From the NCBI GenBank assembly GCA_905215095.1, contig CAJMOL010000074.1, positions 1 to 7,254 on the forward strand: a DNA stretch of 7,254 nucleotides, read 5' to 3'. The notes beneath the pieces are model-generated. The model searched no databases. It was not told the origin of the DNA and saw nothing but the letters and a program-made list of their open reading frames with translations. Both the position numbers and the translations under genes were made by a program. This stretch comes from an uncultured bacterium (GTDB lineage: Bacteria; Actinomycetota; Coriobacteriia; Coriobacteriales; Coriobacteriaceae). Shown here piece by piece: positions 1 through 5,643 of the stretch; within the stretch, counting starts at the first letter, position 1, and the number at the start of each line of letters is the position of its first letter.

Positions 1-313
1 GAGCGGGGGCGTCGGGCGCGGCGAACGCAAAGACGCGCGGGGCGATGCGGTCGCGGGCGATGCTTGCCCAAGCGCAGCCGGTGAGGATGGCGTTGGTCAG
101 AATGAGCATCACAAAGGCGAGCGGCTCGTTTTGGGCGACGAGGCCAATGGCGCCCCAAATGGTCAAAAAGACCTGGAACAGGCCGAAGGCGACGCTCCAC
201 CCAAGAGCGCTTTTGGCAACGGTGCCCGACTGAGCGCGAATGGCCTTGGCCTCGCGCAAGACAAGGTAGACGGTCGCCGCAAGACCGACGAGCGAGATGG
301 CGGCAGCGAACAT
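1..313 (-). CDS. Small multi-pass membrane protein, 3' end outside window
   Basis: An open frame runs leftward from an ATG at 313-311 to the window edge without a stop, giving 104 residues of an incomplete protein. It begins MFAAAISLVGLAATVYLV. The start is well supported: GAGGAG lies a few bases upstream on the minus strand (about 319-324). Three hydrophobic stretches are visible, at about residues 2-20, 36-60 and 66-86. They are joined by a basic loop (REAKAIRAQ) and a short acidic turn (AQNEP), so it is probably an integral membrane protein. I recognise no family motif, enzymatic residue or lipobox, and I assign no function. The gene is divergent from the nitroreductase gene, so the two could share a control region, but nothing else links them. 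Confidence 0.7.
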   Translation of the reverse strand, partial: MFAAAISLVGLAATVYLVLREAKAIRAQSGTVAKSALGWSVAFGLFQVFLTIWGAIGLVAQNEPLAFVMLILTNAILTGCAWASIARDRIAPRVFAFAAPDAPA

Positions 314-526
314 GCTGAGACTCCTCACAAACTAAAACGTACGAAAGCGGGGGTTTACCCGATTGTTACCAAGATATGCGCTGCAATTGGTGGCTGCGCA
401 CAACAACCAGCCATATTAACGCGCACGTGTGGCGGTGTGACGCAATGTAGTGGCGACCTGCGCGATAATGGACGGGAATTACACGGAAACGTAAAGGCTT
501 CTTAAAGAATTAGCGAGGATGAGGCG
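314..526. promoter_or_regulatory. Divergent intergenic region
   Basis: This 213-base gap separates two divergent genes and is clearly richer in A+T than its surroundings, as expected for a region carrying both promoters. On the plus strand a -10-like GATAAT lies at 464-469, but no convincing -35 box stands at the right distance. An inverted repeat, TGGCTG (391-396) with CAGCCA (408-413) and an 11-base spacer, could be an operator, though six base pairs can occur by chance. The ribosome binding site for the plus-strand gene is GAGGAT at 515-520. No open frame here looks coding. Confidence 0.4.
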
Positions 527-1375
527 ATGAACGAGCAGGTTTGCACCAAGGCTGTGGATACGTGTGGCTATCCGGTCGAGACCACGGGCAATGCGGTGCT
601 GGACACGTTGGAGCACCGTTCCTCCACGCGTGCCTTCGCGCGTGATGACGACGACCGTCCCGTGGCGGTGACCGACGAGCAGCGGGCGGCGATTCTGCAT
701 GCGGCGAGTCGCGCGCCGTCGGCGGGCGCCATGATGATGTATTCCATCGTGAGCATTCGTGAGCAGGCTACGCTCGACCGTCTGGCCGACCTGTGCGACC
801 ACCAGCCCATGATCGCCAAGGCGCCCTGGGCACTAATATTTGTGGTCGATTATGCCAAGTGGATCGATCTGTTTGAGCACGTGGGCTGCTTTGAGCCCGA
901 GTTTGTCGAGCGCACGGGTAAGGCGCCCCGCCGCGCGCCGGGTTTGGGCGACTTTGCCATCGCGGCCCAGGACGCCGTGATCGCCGCGCAAAACGCCGTG
1001 GTTGCCGCCGAGGCCCTGGGCCTGGGGAGCTGCTACATCGGTGATATCGTCGAGAATGCCGAGGAAGTTGCCGAGCTGCTCGATCTGCCGCCCTATACCA
1101 TGCCGCTGTCGATGCTCATCATCGGCACGCCCCGCAAGGAGCGCCCGGCCATTGCGCATCCCGTGGTGAACCTGGTGCACGAGGAGCGCTACTGCCGCGC
1201 CGATGCTGCGACCATGGACGCGCAGGTGGCCGAGATGGACGCGATGTTCCGTCCGCATGCCCGCGAGGTGGGGGAGCGCGTCGTGGACATCTATACCCGC
1301 AAGCACACGAGTCCCTTTATGGCCGAGATGAGCCGCTCCATGGAGTGGTGGTTCAAAAATTGGCTTGGAAAATGA
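527..1375 (+). CDS. Nitroreductase-family FMN-dependent oxidoreductase
   Basis: This 282-residue protein has the nitroreductase fold signature: HRSSTRAF at residues 30-37, whose Arg/Ser residues normally contact the FMN phosphate, then APSAGAMMMYS at 63-73, and the helix and strand AAEALGLGSCYIGDI at about 160-174. The family are flavoenzymes, usually homodimers, that use NAD(P)H to reduce nitro compounds, quinones or other acceptors. The physiological substrate cannot be read from sequence. The core ends near residue 215. A further ~65 residues follow, including HTSPFMAEMSRSMEWWFKNW near the C-terminus, an aromatic-rich tail that I recall from one clostridial/actinobacterial subgroup. The ATG at 527 is chosen because GAGGAT sits six bases upstream. 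No signal peptide is visible, so it is probably cytosolic. It appears monocistronic, with a palindrome just after the stop. Confidence 0.87.
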   Translation: MNEQVCTKAVDTCGYPVETTGNAVLDTLEHRSSTRAFARDDDDRPVAVTDEQRAAILHAASRAPSAGAMMMYSIVSIREQATLDRLADLCDHQPMIAKAPWALIFVVDYAKWIDLFEHVGCFEPEFVERTGKAPRRAPGLGDFAIAAQDAVIAAQNAVVAAEALGLGSCYIGDIVENAEEVAELLDLPPYTMPLSMLIIGTPRKERPAIAHPVVNLVHEERYCRADAATMDAQVAEMDAMFRPHAREVGERVVDIYTRKHTSPFMAEMSRSMEWWFKNWLGK

Positions 1376-1377
1376 CG

Positions 1378-1410
1378 AATGTGACAAAGGGACAGCCCCT
1401 TTGTCACATT
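1378..1410. repeat. Perfect 14-bp palindrome, possible dispersed REP-like element
   Basis: The arms AATGTGACAAAGGG (1378-1391) and CCCTTTGTCACATT (1397-1410) are exact inverse complements around the loop ACAGC. The element begins two bases after the nitroreductase stop codon. It could act as a transcription terminator, but no T-run follows on the plus strand (CCATATCG) and no clear one follows on the minus strand. This makes a dispersed palindromic repeat a good alternative. I recall similar GTGACAAAGGGAC-type palindromes between genes in other Gram-positive genomes, but cannot confirm that here. Confidence 0.65.
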
Positions 1411-1492
1411 CCATATCGCCGCGGTGGCCTAAAGACTGTATAAATCTTTATCTAGCTGGGAAAACAGTGCATTAAAACATGGGCCGATTACC

Positions 1493-1498
1493 TATAAT
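1493..1498 (+). promoter_or_regulatory. Candidate -10 box for kup
   Basis: A perfect TATAAT lies 36 bases before the kup start codon, within an AT-rich stretch. The -35 position (about 1468-1475, GCATTAA region) does not resemble TTGACA, so the promoter may be weak or activator-dependent. Transcription from here would leave a leader of only about 30 bases. That is enough for the GGGAGG ribosome binding site at 1518-1523 but too short for a riboswitch. Confidence 0.4.
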
Positions 1499-1533
1499 CC
1501 CCTCGAACGTTAAAGTTGGGAGGAAACCGGCTT

Positions 1534-3741
1534 ATGGAACAAAAGGCCAAGGAGGCAGCCTCGCACGCTGCGATTCCTGTGAGCATCTCGGCGATGCTCG
1601 TCACGCTAGGCGTGGTGTACGGCGATATCGGCACCAGCCCCATGTATGTAACCAAGGCGCTCGTTGCCGGCAACGGCGGCATCGGAAGCGTCACGGAGGA
1701 GTTCGTGCTCGGCGCGCTCTCCCTTGTCGTGTGGACGGTCACGCTGCTGACCACCATCAAGTATGTGCTCATCTCGCTGCGCGCCGATAACCATGGTGAG
1801 GGCGGCATCTTTGCCCTGTACAGCTTGGTTAAGCGCTGCGGTAAATGGCTCATCATCCCCGCCATGCTGGGTGGCGCCGCGCTGCTCGCCGACGGCATCC
1901 TGACGCCGGCCGTTACCGTTACCACGGCCATCGAGGGCCTGCGCACCATCCCGGCGGTCCATGCCGTGCTGGGCGATGACCAGGGCCGCGTCGTCGCCAT
2001 TACGCTCGCCATCATCATCGCGCTCTTTTTGGTGCAACGCATCGGTACGGCCAAGATCGGTCACGCCTTTGGCCCCATCATGACGCTGTGGTTCCTGTTC
2101 CTGGGCGGCACGGGTCTGTTCTTTGTCTTCCAGCACCCCGCCGTGCTGCTGTGTCTCAACCCGGTGCGCGGCATCGCCTTTTTGCTGAGCCCCAACAACC
2201 ACGCGGGCATCATGATTCTGGGCAGCTGCTTCCTCGCCACCACCGGTGCCGAGGCGCTCTACTCCGACATGGGCCACGTCGGCCGCGGCAACATCTACGC
2301 CACCTGGCCGTTCGTTAAGTGCTGCCTGCTGCTTTCCTATATGGGCCAGGGCGCTTGGCTTATGAACAACGCTGCCAACCCCGAGCTCATGGGCATTGCC
2401 GATCTCAACCCGTTCTACCAGATGCTCGCCCCGGGCCTGCGCCCGTTTGCCGTAGGCCTTTCCACCGTTGCGGCCATCATCGCCTCGCAGGCGCTCATCA
2501 CCGGCTCTTTCTCGCTGGTATCCGAGGCAACGCGCCTCAACCTTATGCCGCACCTGCGTATCCACTACCCCAGCGACACCAAGGGTCAGCTCTATATTCC
2601 GCTCGTCAACAACATCATGTGGGTCGGCTGCATCTTCATCGTGCTGCTGTTCCAGAACTCCGAGCGCATGGAAAGCGCCTATGGCCTCGCCATCACCGTG
2701 ACCATGCTCATGACCACCACGCTGCTGACGAGCTATATCGCCGGCATCCTCAAGCACAAGCTGGGTGCCTGCGTCTTCGCCCTGCTCTTCGGTGCCATTG
2801 AGCTGTGCTTCTTCGCTTCGTGCCTCACCATGTTCTTTGACGGCGGCTACGTCATGATCTTCCTGGCCGCACTGCTGTTCGGCCTTATGTATGTGTGGCG
2901 TCGCGGCACCGCCATCGAGCGCACGCAGACGATTCTGCTACCCGTCTCCAAGTACATCGACCAGCTCAACCGCCTGCGCAATGACGAGACCTACCCCGTG
3001 CTCGCCGACAATCTGGTGTTCCTCACCAACAGCCCCGACCCGCTCACGCTCGACCGCGACGTGCTCTATTCCATCTTGGACAAGCATCCCAAGCGCGCCA
3101 AGGCATATTGGTTCATCAACGTACACGTTACCGACGAGCCCTATACGCACGAGTATTCCGTTGAGACCTTTGGCACAGACTTCCTGTTCCGCGTGCGCTT
3201 GGACCTGGGCTTTAAGGTCAATCAGCGCATCAACGCCTACCTGCGCCAGATCGTTGGCGACCTGATGGCCTCGGGTGAGTTGCCGCCGCAGCACCACACC
3301 TACTCCATCTACGAGACGCGCGGCAACGTGGGCGACTTCCGTTTTTGCATGCTGCGCAAGATGCTTGCCCCCGAAACGGACATCAACCGCAATGACCACC
3401 GCGTGATGGCCATCAAGTACGCCGTCCGCCGCGCCTGCGGAAGCCCGGCACGCTGGTACGGTCTAGAGAACTCGGCCATCATCATCGAGTACGTGCCCCT
3501 CTTTGCCCGCATGCGCCCGGCCGTTAAGCTCGTGCGCACCCAGGTGCCGCTCGAGGTTCAGATCGAAGAAGCCGAGGAAATGGAAGTCGATATCTTCTCG
3601 GACGACTTGGTCAACGGCAACGAGGCCGGTAGGGACATGAACGTCGATCCCACCGAGCTGCTCGAGAGCGTCGCAGATATGCCCGAACAGCAACAGCTCG
3701 ACGGCCTCGAGAGTGAACAACTCAACGACGCCAACTTCTAG
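1534..3741 (+). CDS. kup: KUP-family potassium uptake transporter
   Basis: This 735-residue membrane protein is a KUP/HAK/KT transporter, which imports potassium, generally with protons. The hallmark GVVYGDIGTSPMY is at residues 26-38 and carries the conserved Asp31. NHGEGGIFALY follows at 86-96, then LADGILTPAVTVTTAIEGL at about 118-136, with charged Asp120 and Glu134 in the membrane. About twelve hydrophobic segments fill residues 15-450. The remaining ~280 residues are hydrophilic and cytosolic, as in the family, and end in a strongly acidic, Gln/Asn-rich tail from about residue 675. Escherichia coli Kup has 622 residues, so this tail is an extension. The start is the ATG at 1534, ten bases after GGGAGG (1518-1523). 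An in-frame TTG at 1516 overlaps that site and is unlikely. No c-di-AMP riboswitch fits in the short leader. Confidence 0.95.
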   Translation: MEQKAKEAASHAAIPVSISAMLVTLGVVYGDIGTSPMYVTKALVAGNGGIGSVTEEFVLGALSLVVWTVTLLTTIKYVLISLRADNHGEGGIFALYSLVKRCGKWLIIPAMLGGAALLADGILTPAVTVTTAIEGLRTIPAVHAVLGDDQGRVVAITLAIIIALFLVQRIGTAKIGHAFGPIMTLWFLFLGGTGLFFVFQHPAVLLCLNPVRGIAFLLSPNNHAGIMILGSCFLATTGAEALYSDMGHVGRGNIYATWPFVKCCLLLSYMGQGAWLMNNAANPELMGIADLNPFYQMLAPGLRPFAVGLSTVAAIIASQALITGSFSLVSEATRLNLMPHLRIHYPSDTKGQLYIPLVNNIMWVGCIFIVLLFQNSERMESAYGLAITVTMLMTTTLLTSYIAGILKHKLGACVFALLFGAIELCFFASCLTMFFDGGYVMIFLAALLFGLMYVWRRGTAIERTQTILLPVSKYIDQLNRLRNDETYPVLADNLVFLTNSPDPLTLDRDVLYSILDKHPKRAKAYWFINVHVTDEPYTHEYSVETFGTDFLFRVRLDLGFKVNQRINAYLRQIVGDLMASGELPPQHHTYSIYETRGNVGDFRFCMLRKMLAPETDINRNDHRVMAIKYAVRRACGSPARWYGLENSAIIIEYVPLFARMRPAVKLVRTQVPLEVQIEEAEEMEVDIFSDDLVNGNEAGRDMNVDPTELLESVADMPEQQQLDGLESEQLNDANF

Positions 3742-3761
3742 CGACGTCACAAATCAACGAC

Positions 3762-3800
3762 AGCGGCCCTGCACCTCACGGGAGATGCAGGGCCGCTTTG
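3762..3800. terminator. Hairpin between convergent kup and bile salt hydrolase genes
   Basis: AGCGGCCCTGCA (3762-3773) pairs perfectly with TGCAGGGCCGCT (3786-3797). Inside it a CTC/GAG extension closes a small loop. The hairpin sits alone in the 79-base gap between two genes that end towards each other, so it probably serves both. The U-run is weak: TTTG follows on the plus strand, and the minus-strand side is poorer. Termination of kup is therefore the more likely main role. Confidence 0.75.
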
Positions 3801-3820
3801 CATTGCGGTAAAGCTATCGG

Positions 3821-4786
3821 CTACGAACGGCGCGGCTCGGGAACCACGAGCCTATCGGGGCTCGCGTCCTCGGCATCCATCAGGCTCACGTAGCGAATCG
3901 ACGGATCCCCATACATCGCGTAGTAATAATTGCCCGTGCGCGCGCTAAAGCATCCGGTGTAGATAGTCTTCTCGAACTTGCCATCGCCCATCCTGGACGC
4001 CCCCTCGATCATCACCACGCCCTCGAGCGAGCGGAACATGCGAACGACGTTTTCGGTCTCGCTCTCCTTTTGCGGGTAATTGGCATTGAGGTACGCCGCC
4101 TTTACAAAACGGCTCGGCGAATAGCAGTCGCCCGGAATGCCGCGCATGCCGGCACCGGCTCCATAGGGCTTGAGCTCGGCGCCACGCCATGTCGCCGTCT
4201 GCGGAAAATCGCTTGTGGCGGTGATATAGGTGCGCAGGTTTTCCATGTGCCACGGGAAGGTCGGCTGGTTGGCAAGGGTGTCGACCGGATCGTCGTATAC
4301 ATGCAGGCCGTCAGCCATCATCTCGACCACGATACTGCGCTGGCTGTCGCCGATAATCCAATGGAGCAGCGACACGCCCAGCCCCTCTCCGGCAGATTTG
4401 GCGACAATCACCGTGTCGCGCAGCGCGGCCTCGACCTCATCGACCGTCGAGAACGTCGCTGCCACCCACAGGGGAAACTCATAGGCCGCGATATTGGTCT
4501 TGCCGTCGACAGGGCCCTCGGCATACTCGGCATAGCCGGGAAAGTTGAGCCCCGCCACAGCCAGACCCGCATCGTTACCGCAATCGAAAAACATGGGATA
4601 GTTCTTGTAATCGATGCACATACCGATCACCGCGTGCGCCGCTGTCGCGTCGTCGATAAACGAATACGGAATGTGAAACCCGCGCGGCATCACGCGAACC
4701 TGTTGGCCGTAGTCAAAGCTCCAGTCGAGATTGCGGCCCAGATACATGTGGCCAGAATTATCGGTAAATCGAATACTCGTACACAT
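3821..4786 (-). CDS. bsh: Bile salt hydrolase (choloylglycine hydrolase family)
   Basis: This 321-residue Ntn-hydrolase-fold amidase would cleave glycine or taurine from conjugated bile acids in the cytosol. It begins MCTSIRF. Removal of Met1 would expose the nucleophile Cys2, so the start must be the ATG at 4786-4784, which AGGAGG (4796-4791) precedes by four bases. Visible active-site residues match family numbering: Arg18 and Asp21 in GRNLDW, Asn81 in GLNFPGYA, Asn173 in ANQPTF, and Arg226 in YSPSRF. Asn, not Tyr, at position 81 favours bile salt hydrolase over penicillin V acylase. The length is typical (about 315-330). There is no signal peptide, and no bile acid transporter or 7-alpha-dehydroxylation gene lies in the window. 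An in-frame ATG at 4849 is rejected because it would bury Cys2. Glycine versus taurine preference cannot be called. Confidence 0.93.
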   Translation of the reverse strand: MCTSIRFTDNSGHMYLGRNLDWSFDYGQQVRVMPRGFHIPYSFIDDATAAHAVIGMCIDYKNYPMFFDCGNDAGLAVAGLNFPGYAEYAEGPVDGKTNIAAYEFPLWVAATFSTVDEVEAALRDTVIVAKSAGEGLGVSLLHWIIGDSQRSIVVEMMADGLHVYDDPVDTLANQPTFPWHMENLRTYITATSDFPQTATWRGAELKPYGAGAGMRGIPGDCYSPSRFVKAAYLNANYPQKESETENVVRMFRSLEGVVMIEGASRMGDGKFEKTIYTGCFSARTGNYYYAMYGDPSIRYVSLMDAEDASPDRLVVPEPRRS

Positions 4787-4844
4787 AGCGCCTCCTAGCT
4801 TTACGTTCTTGCTAATCTCATTGTCACCAATCAAAGAGGCGCTA
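4786..4844 (-). promoter_or_regulatory. Helix that could mask the bsh ribosome binding site
   Basis: On the minus strand TAGCGCCTC (4844-4836) is the exact complement of GAGGCGCTA (4794-4786), which covers most of the AGGAGG site and the A of the start codon. Two further pairs (U-G, U-A) bring the whole AGGAGG into an 11-bp stem, with a loop of about 37 bases. If the transcript begins upstream of 4844, translation of bsh would be hindered until the stem opens. If transcription starts inside the loop, the structure does not form. I saw no convincing promoter in the loop. The pairing is seen directly, while the regulation is inferred. Confidence 0.45.
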
Positions 4845-4849
4845 AACAC

Positions 4850-4886
4850 AAAAGCCCGGACATGACAACAATGTCACGCCCGGACT
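4850..4886 (-). terminator. Intrinsic terminator after the deformylase-like gene
   Basis: Read on the minus strand, the stem has AGTCCGGGCGTGACA (4886... inward) pairing with TGTCATGTCCGGGCT across a TTGT loop. It makes about 14 pairs, three of them G-U, and is followed by TTTTGTGTTT. The G-U pairs and the T-run exist only in this orientation; on the plus strand they become A-C mismatches. It therefore reads leftward, in the direction of the deformylase-like gene and bsh. It probably ends the deformylase-like transcript, but because it lies only 64 bases before the bsh start it could also act as an attenuator in a bsh leader. A weak promoter candidate (TTGGTT at 4911-4906, AATAGT at 4889-4884) overlaps its upstream edge. 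Confidence 0.7.
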
Positions 4887-4927
4887 ATTCAAACAGGATA
4901 AACTCAACCAAGTTAACCCCGCAGGTC

Positions 4928-5036
4928 GTCTAAGGGGTCAAAGTGCCGCAGATTGCCACGAAAGAGGAGCGCCGCGTACTAACGGTACGCAAGCGACGAT
5001 TGAGCGGCAAGGTGCGGTGCTTTGATCCCCTTAGAC
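4928..5036. repeat. 109-nt near-palindromic element with nested hairpin
   Basis: The arms 4928-4957 and 5006-5036 are inverted repeats. GTCTAAGGGG pairs with CCCCTTAGAC, then TCAAAG, CCGCA and TTGCC pair with their complements, giving 26 Watson-Crick pairs. Interruptions are one bulged T (5026), two T-G/G-T pairs (4944, 4945) and one 2x2 mismatch (4951-4952). The 48-base interior contains its own hairpin, GCGTAC (4974-4979) with GTACGC (4985-4990). Neither end has a T-run, so it is not an ordinary terminator. The right arm includes the last sense codon and stop codon of the deformylase-like gene. It may be a miniature mobile or dispersed repeat, or a structured RNA. As RNA, the plus strand folds better because the two wobble pairs become A-C mismatches on the minus strand. 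Confidence 0.7.
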
Positions 5037-5450
5037 CAACTTGCCGAGACAGTGGTCGATCATATGCTGGACCATTTGCGCCTCGAAGCCCACAAAGTCC
5101 TGCTTGCGCTCGCGCATCTTGCCGTCGACGATCACGTCATAAGCGACCTTGCACTTGATATAGCGCGTGGACTTGGTGACCTCCTCGTGCGTCAGGCAGC
5201 TCTCCTCCATCTTGCTGGCGCCCAGGCCAAACACCAGACGGGGGTTGTAGAGCACGTGGGGCTCGCCGGCGTCGTCCAGATAGACGCAGACCTTCTTGGT
5301 AACGCCAATCTGGTTGGCGGCAAGGCAGCCGGCATCGTCGAGCGACTTGATGGTATCGATCAGGTCCTGTGCGACCGACTCGTCCTCGACGGTCGCGACC
5401 TCGCAACGCTGGGACAGAATAGCCTCGTCGTGGCAAAGCTCTTTAATCAT
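5031..5450 (-). CDS. def: Peptide-deformylase-like protein lacking the HExxH glutamate
   Basis: This 139-residue protein aligns with the short type of peptide deformylase, the metalloenzyme that removes the formyl group from nascent proteins. Motif 1 (GxGLAAxQ) appears as AGCLAANQ at residues 40-47. Motif 2 (EGCLS) is ESCLT at 83-87, with the metal ligand Cys85. Motif 3 (QHExDH) is QHMIDH at 128-133, which keeps both ligand histidines (129, 133) but has Met where the catalytic Glu is expected. The codon is a clear ATG. Gly to Cys in motif 1 is a second deviation. It may be inactive, altered in function, or use another residue. The start is the ATG at 5450-5448, preceded by GGAGG at 5460-5456. 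An ATG 12 bases earlier has no ribosome binding site. The stop lies inside a large palindrome. A standard deformylase would be expected elsewhere in the genome. Confidence 0.82.
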   Translation of the reverse strand: MIKELCHDEAILSQRCEVATVEDESVAQDLIDTIKSLDDAGCLAANQIGVTKKVCVYLDDAGEPHVLYNPRLVFGLGASKMEESCLTHEEVTKSTRYIKCKVAYDVIVDGKMRERKQDFVGFEAQMVQHMIDHCLGKLV

Positions 5451-5483
5451 ACGTTCCTCCATAGGGGTCGTTGTAACCGCTTA

Positions 5484-5514
5484 AGTATACGGTACCCACA
5501 CATTTTCATGCGAA
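5484..5514 (-). promoter_or_regulatory. Candidate promoter of the deformylase-like gene
   Basis: On the minus strand TATACT (5489-5484) differs from the -10 consensus at one base. A TTCGCA box (5514-5509, four of six) lies 19 bases upstream, a slightly long spacing. Transcription would start about 25 bases before the ATG. The region sits in the AT-rich gap shared with the divergent purine permease. Confidence 0.4.
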
Positions 5515-5582
5515 AAATACCGTCCGTCTGCTACAAAGCGCCGAACATCAACATGCGAGGAACAACAGCGTCGTAAAGGGGC

Positions 5583-5625
5583 TATAGTGGGTGAGTTCGT
5601 GTCAATCGGCCTAAACTCGGGGCCG
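5583..5625 (+). promoter_or_regulatory. Candidate -10 box and leader hairpins of the purine permease
   Basis: TATAGT (5583-5588) is a plausible -10 box about 55 bases before the permease start; the matching -35 is poor. The leader could form either of two overlapping hairpins: GAGTT (5593-5597) with AACTC (5614-5618), or CGGCC (5607-5611) with GGCCG (5621-5625). Both are short. Purine permeases are often under purine riboswitches, but I do not see the three-way junction and conserved loop sequences of that class here. Confidence 0.3.
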
Positions 5626-5643
5626 AACAAGGAAAGGGTATGC

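Noticed and set aside
131..505. 124-codon plus-strand frame at the left end
   Set aside because: It overlaps the minus-strand membrane protein, which has a good ribosome binding site and clear hydrophobic segments. The plus-strand translation is hydrophilic and unstructured.
1411..1533. c-di-AMP (ydaO) riboswitch upstream of kup
   Set aside because: Potassium transporter genes often carry one, but the gap is short, a TATAAT lies 36 bases before the start, and I see none of the conserved blocks of that class.
1606..2757. 383-codon open frame on the minus strand inside kup
   Set aside because: It lies wholly within a well-supported transporter gene. Its translation is low-complexity (His, Gly, Asp, Gln, Ala rich), and GC-rich codon use routinely leaves such antisense frames open. 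No good start site was seen.
4070..4798. 242-codon plus-strand frame over the bile salt hydrolase gene
   Set aside because: Antisense shadow of a gene with all active-site residues intact. The translation shows no family features.
4787..4849. Longer bile salt hydrolase start at 4849
   Set aside because: It would place 21 residues before the MCTS sequence, and the nucleophile must be the residue exposed after Met removal. The AGGAGG site belongs to the ATG at 4786.
5463..5643. Purine riboswitch before the NCS2 permease
   Set aside because: The context suggested it, but the paired loops and conserved junction pyrimidines of the class are not visible. The leader from the likely promoter is only about 50 bases.
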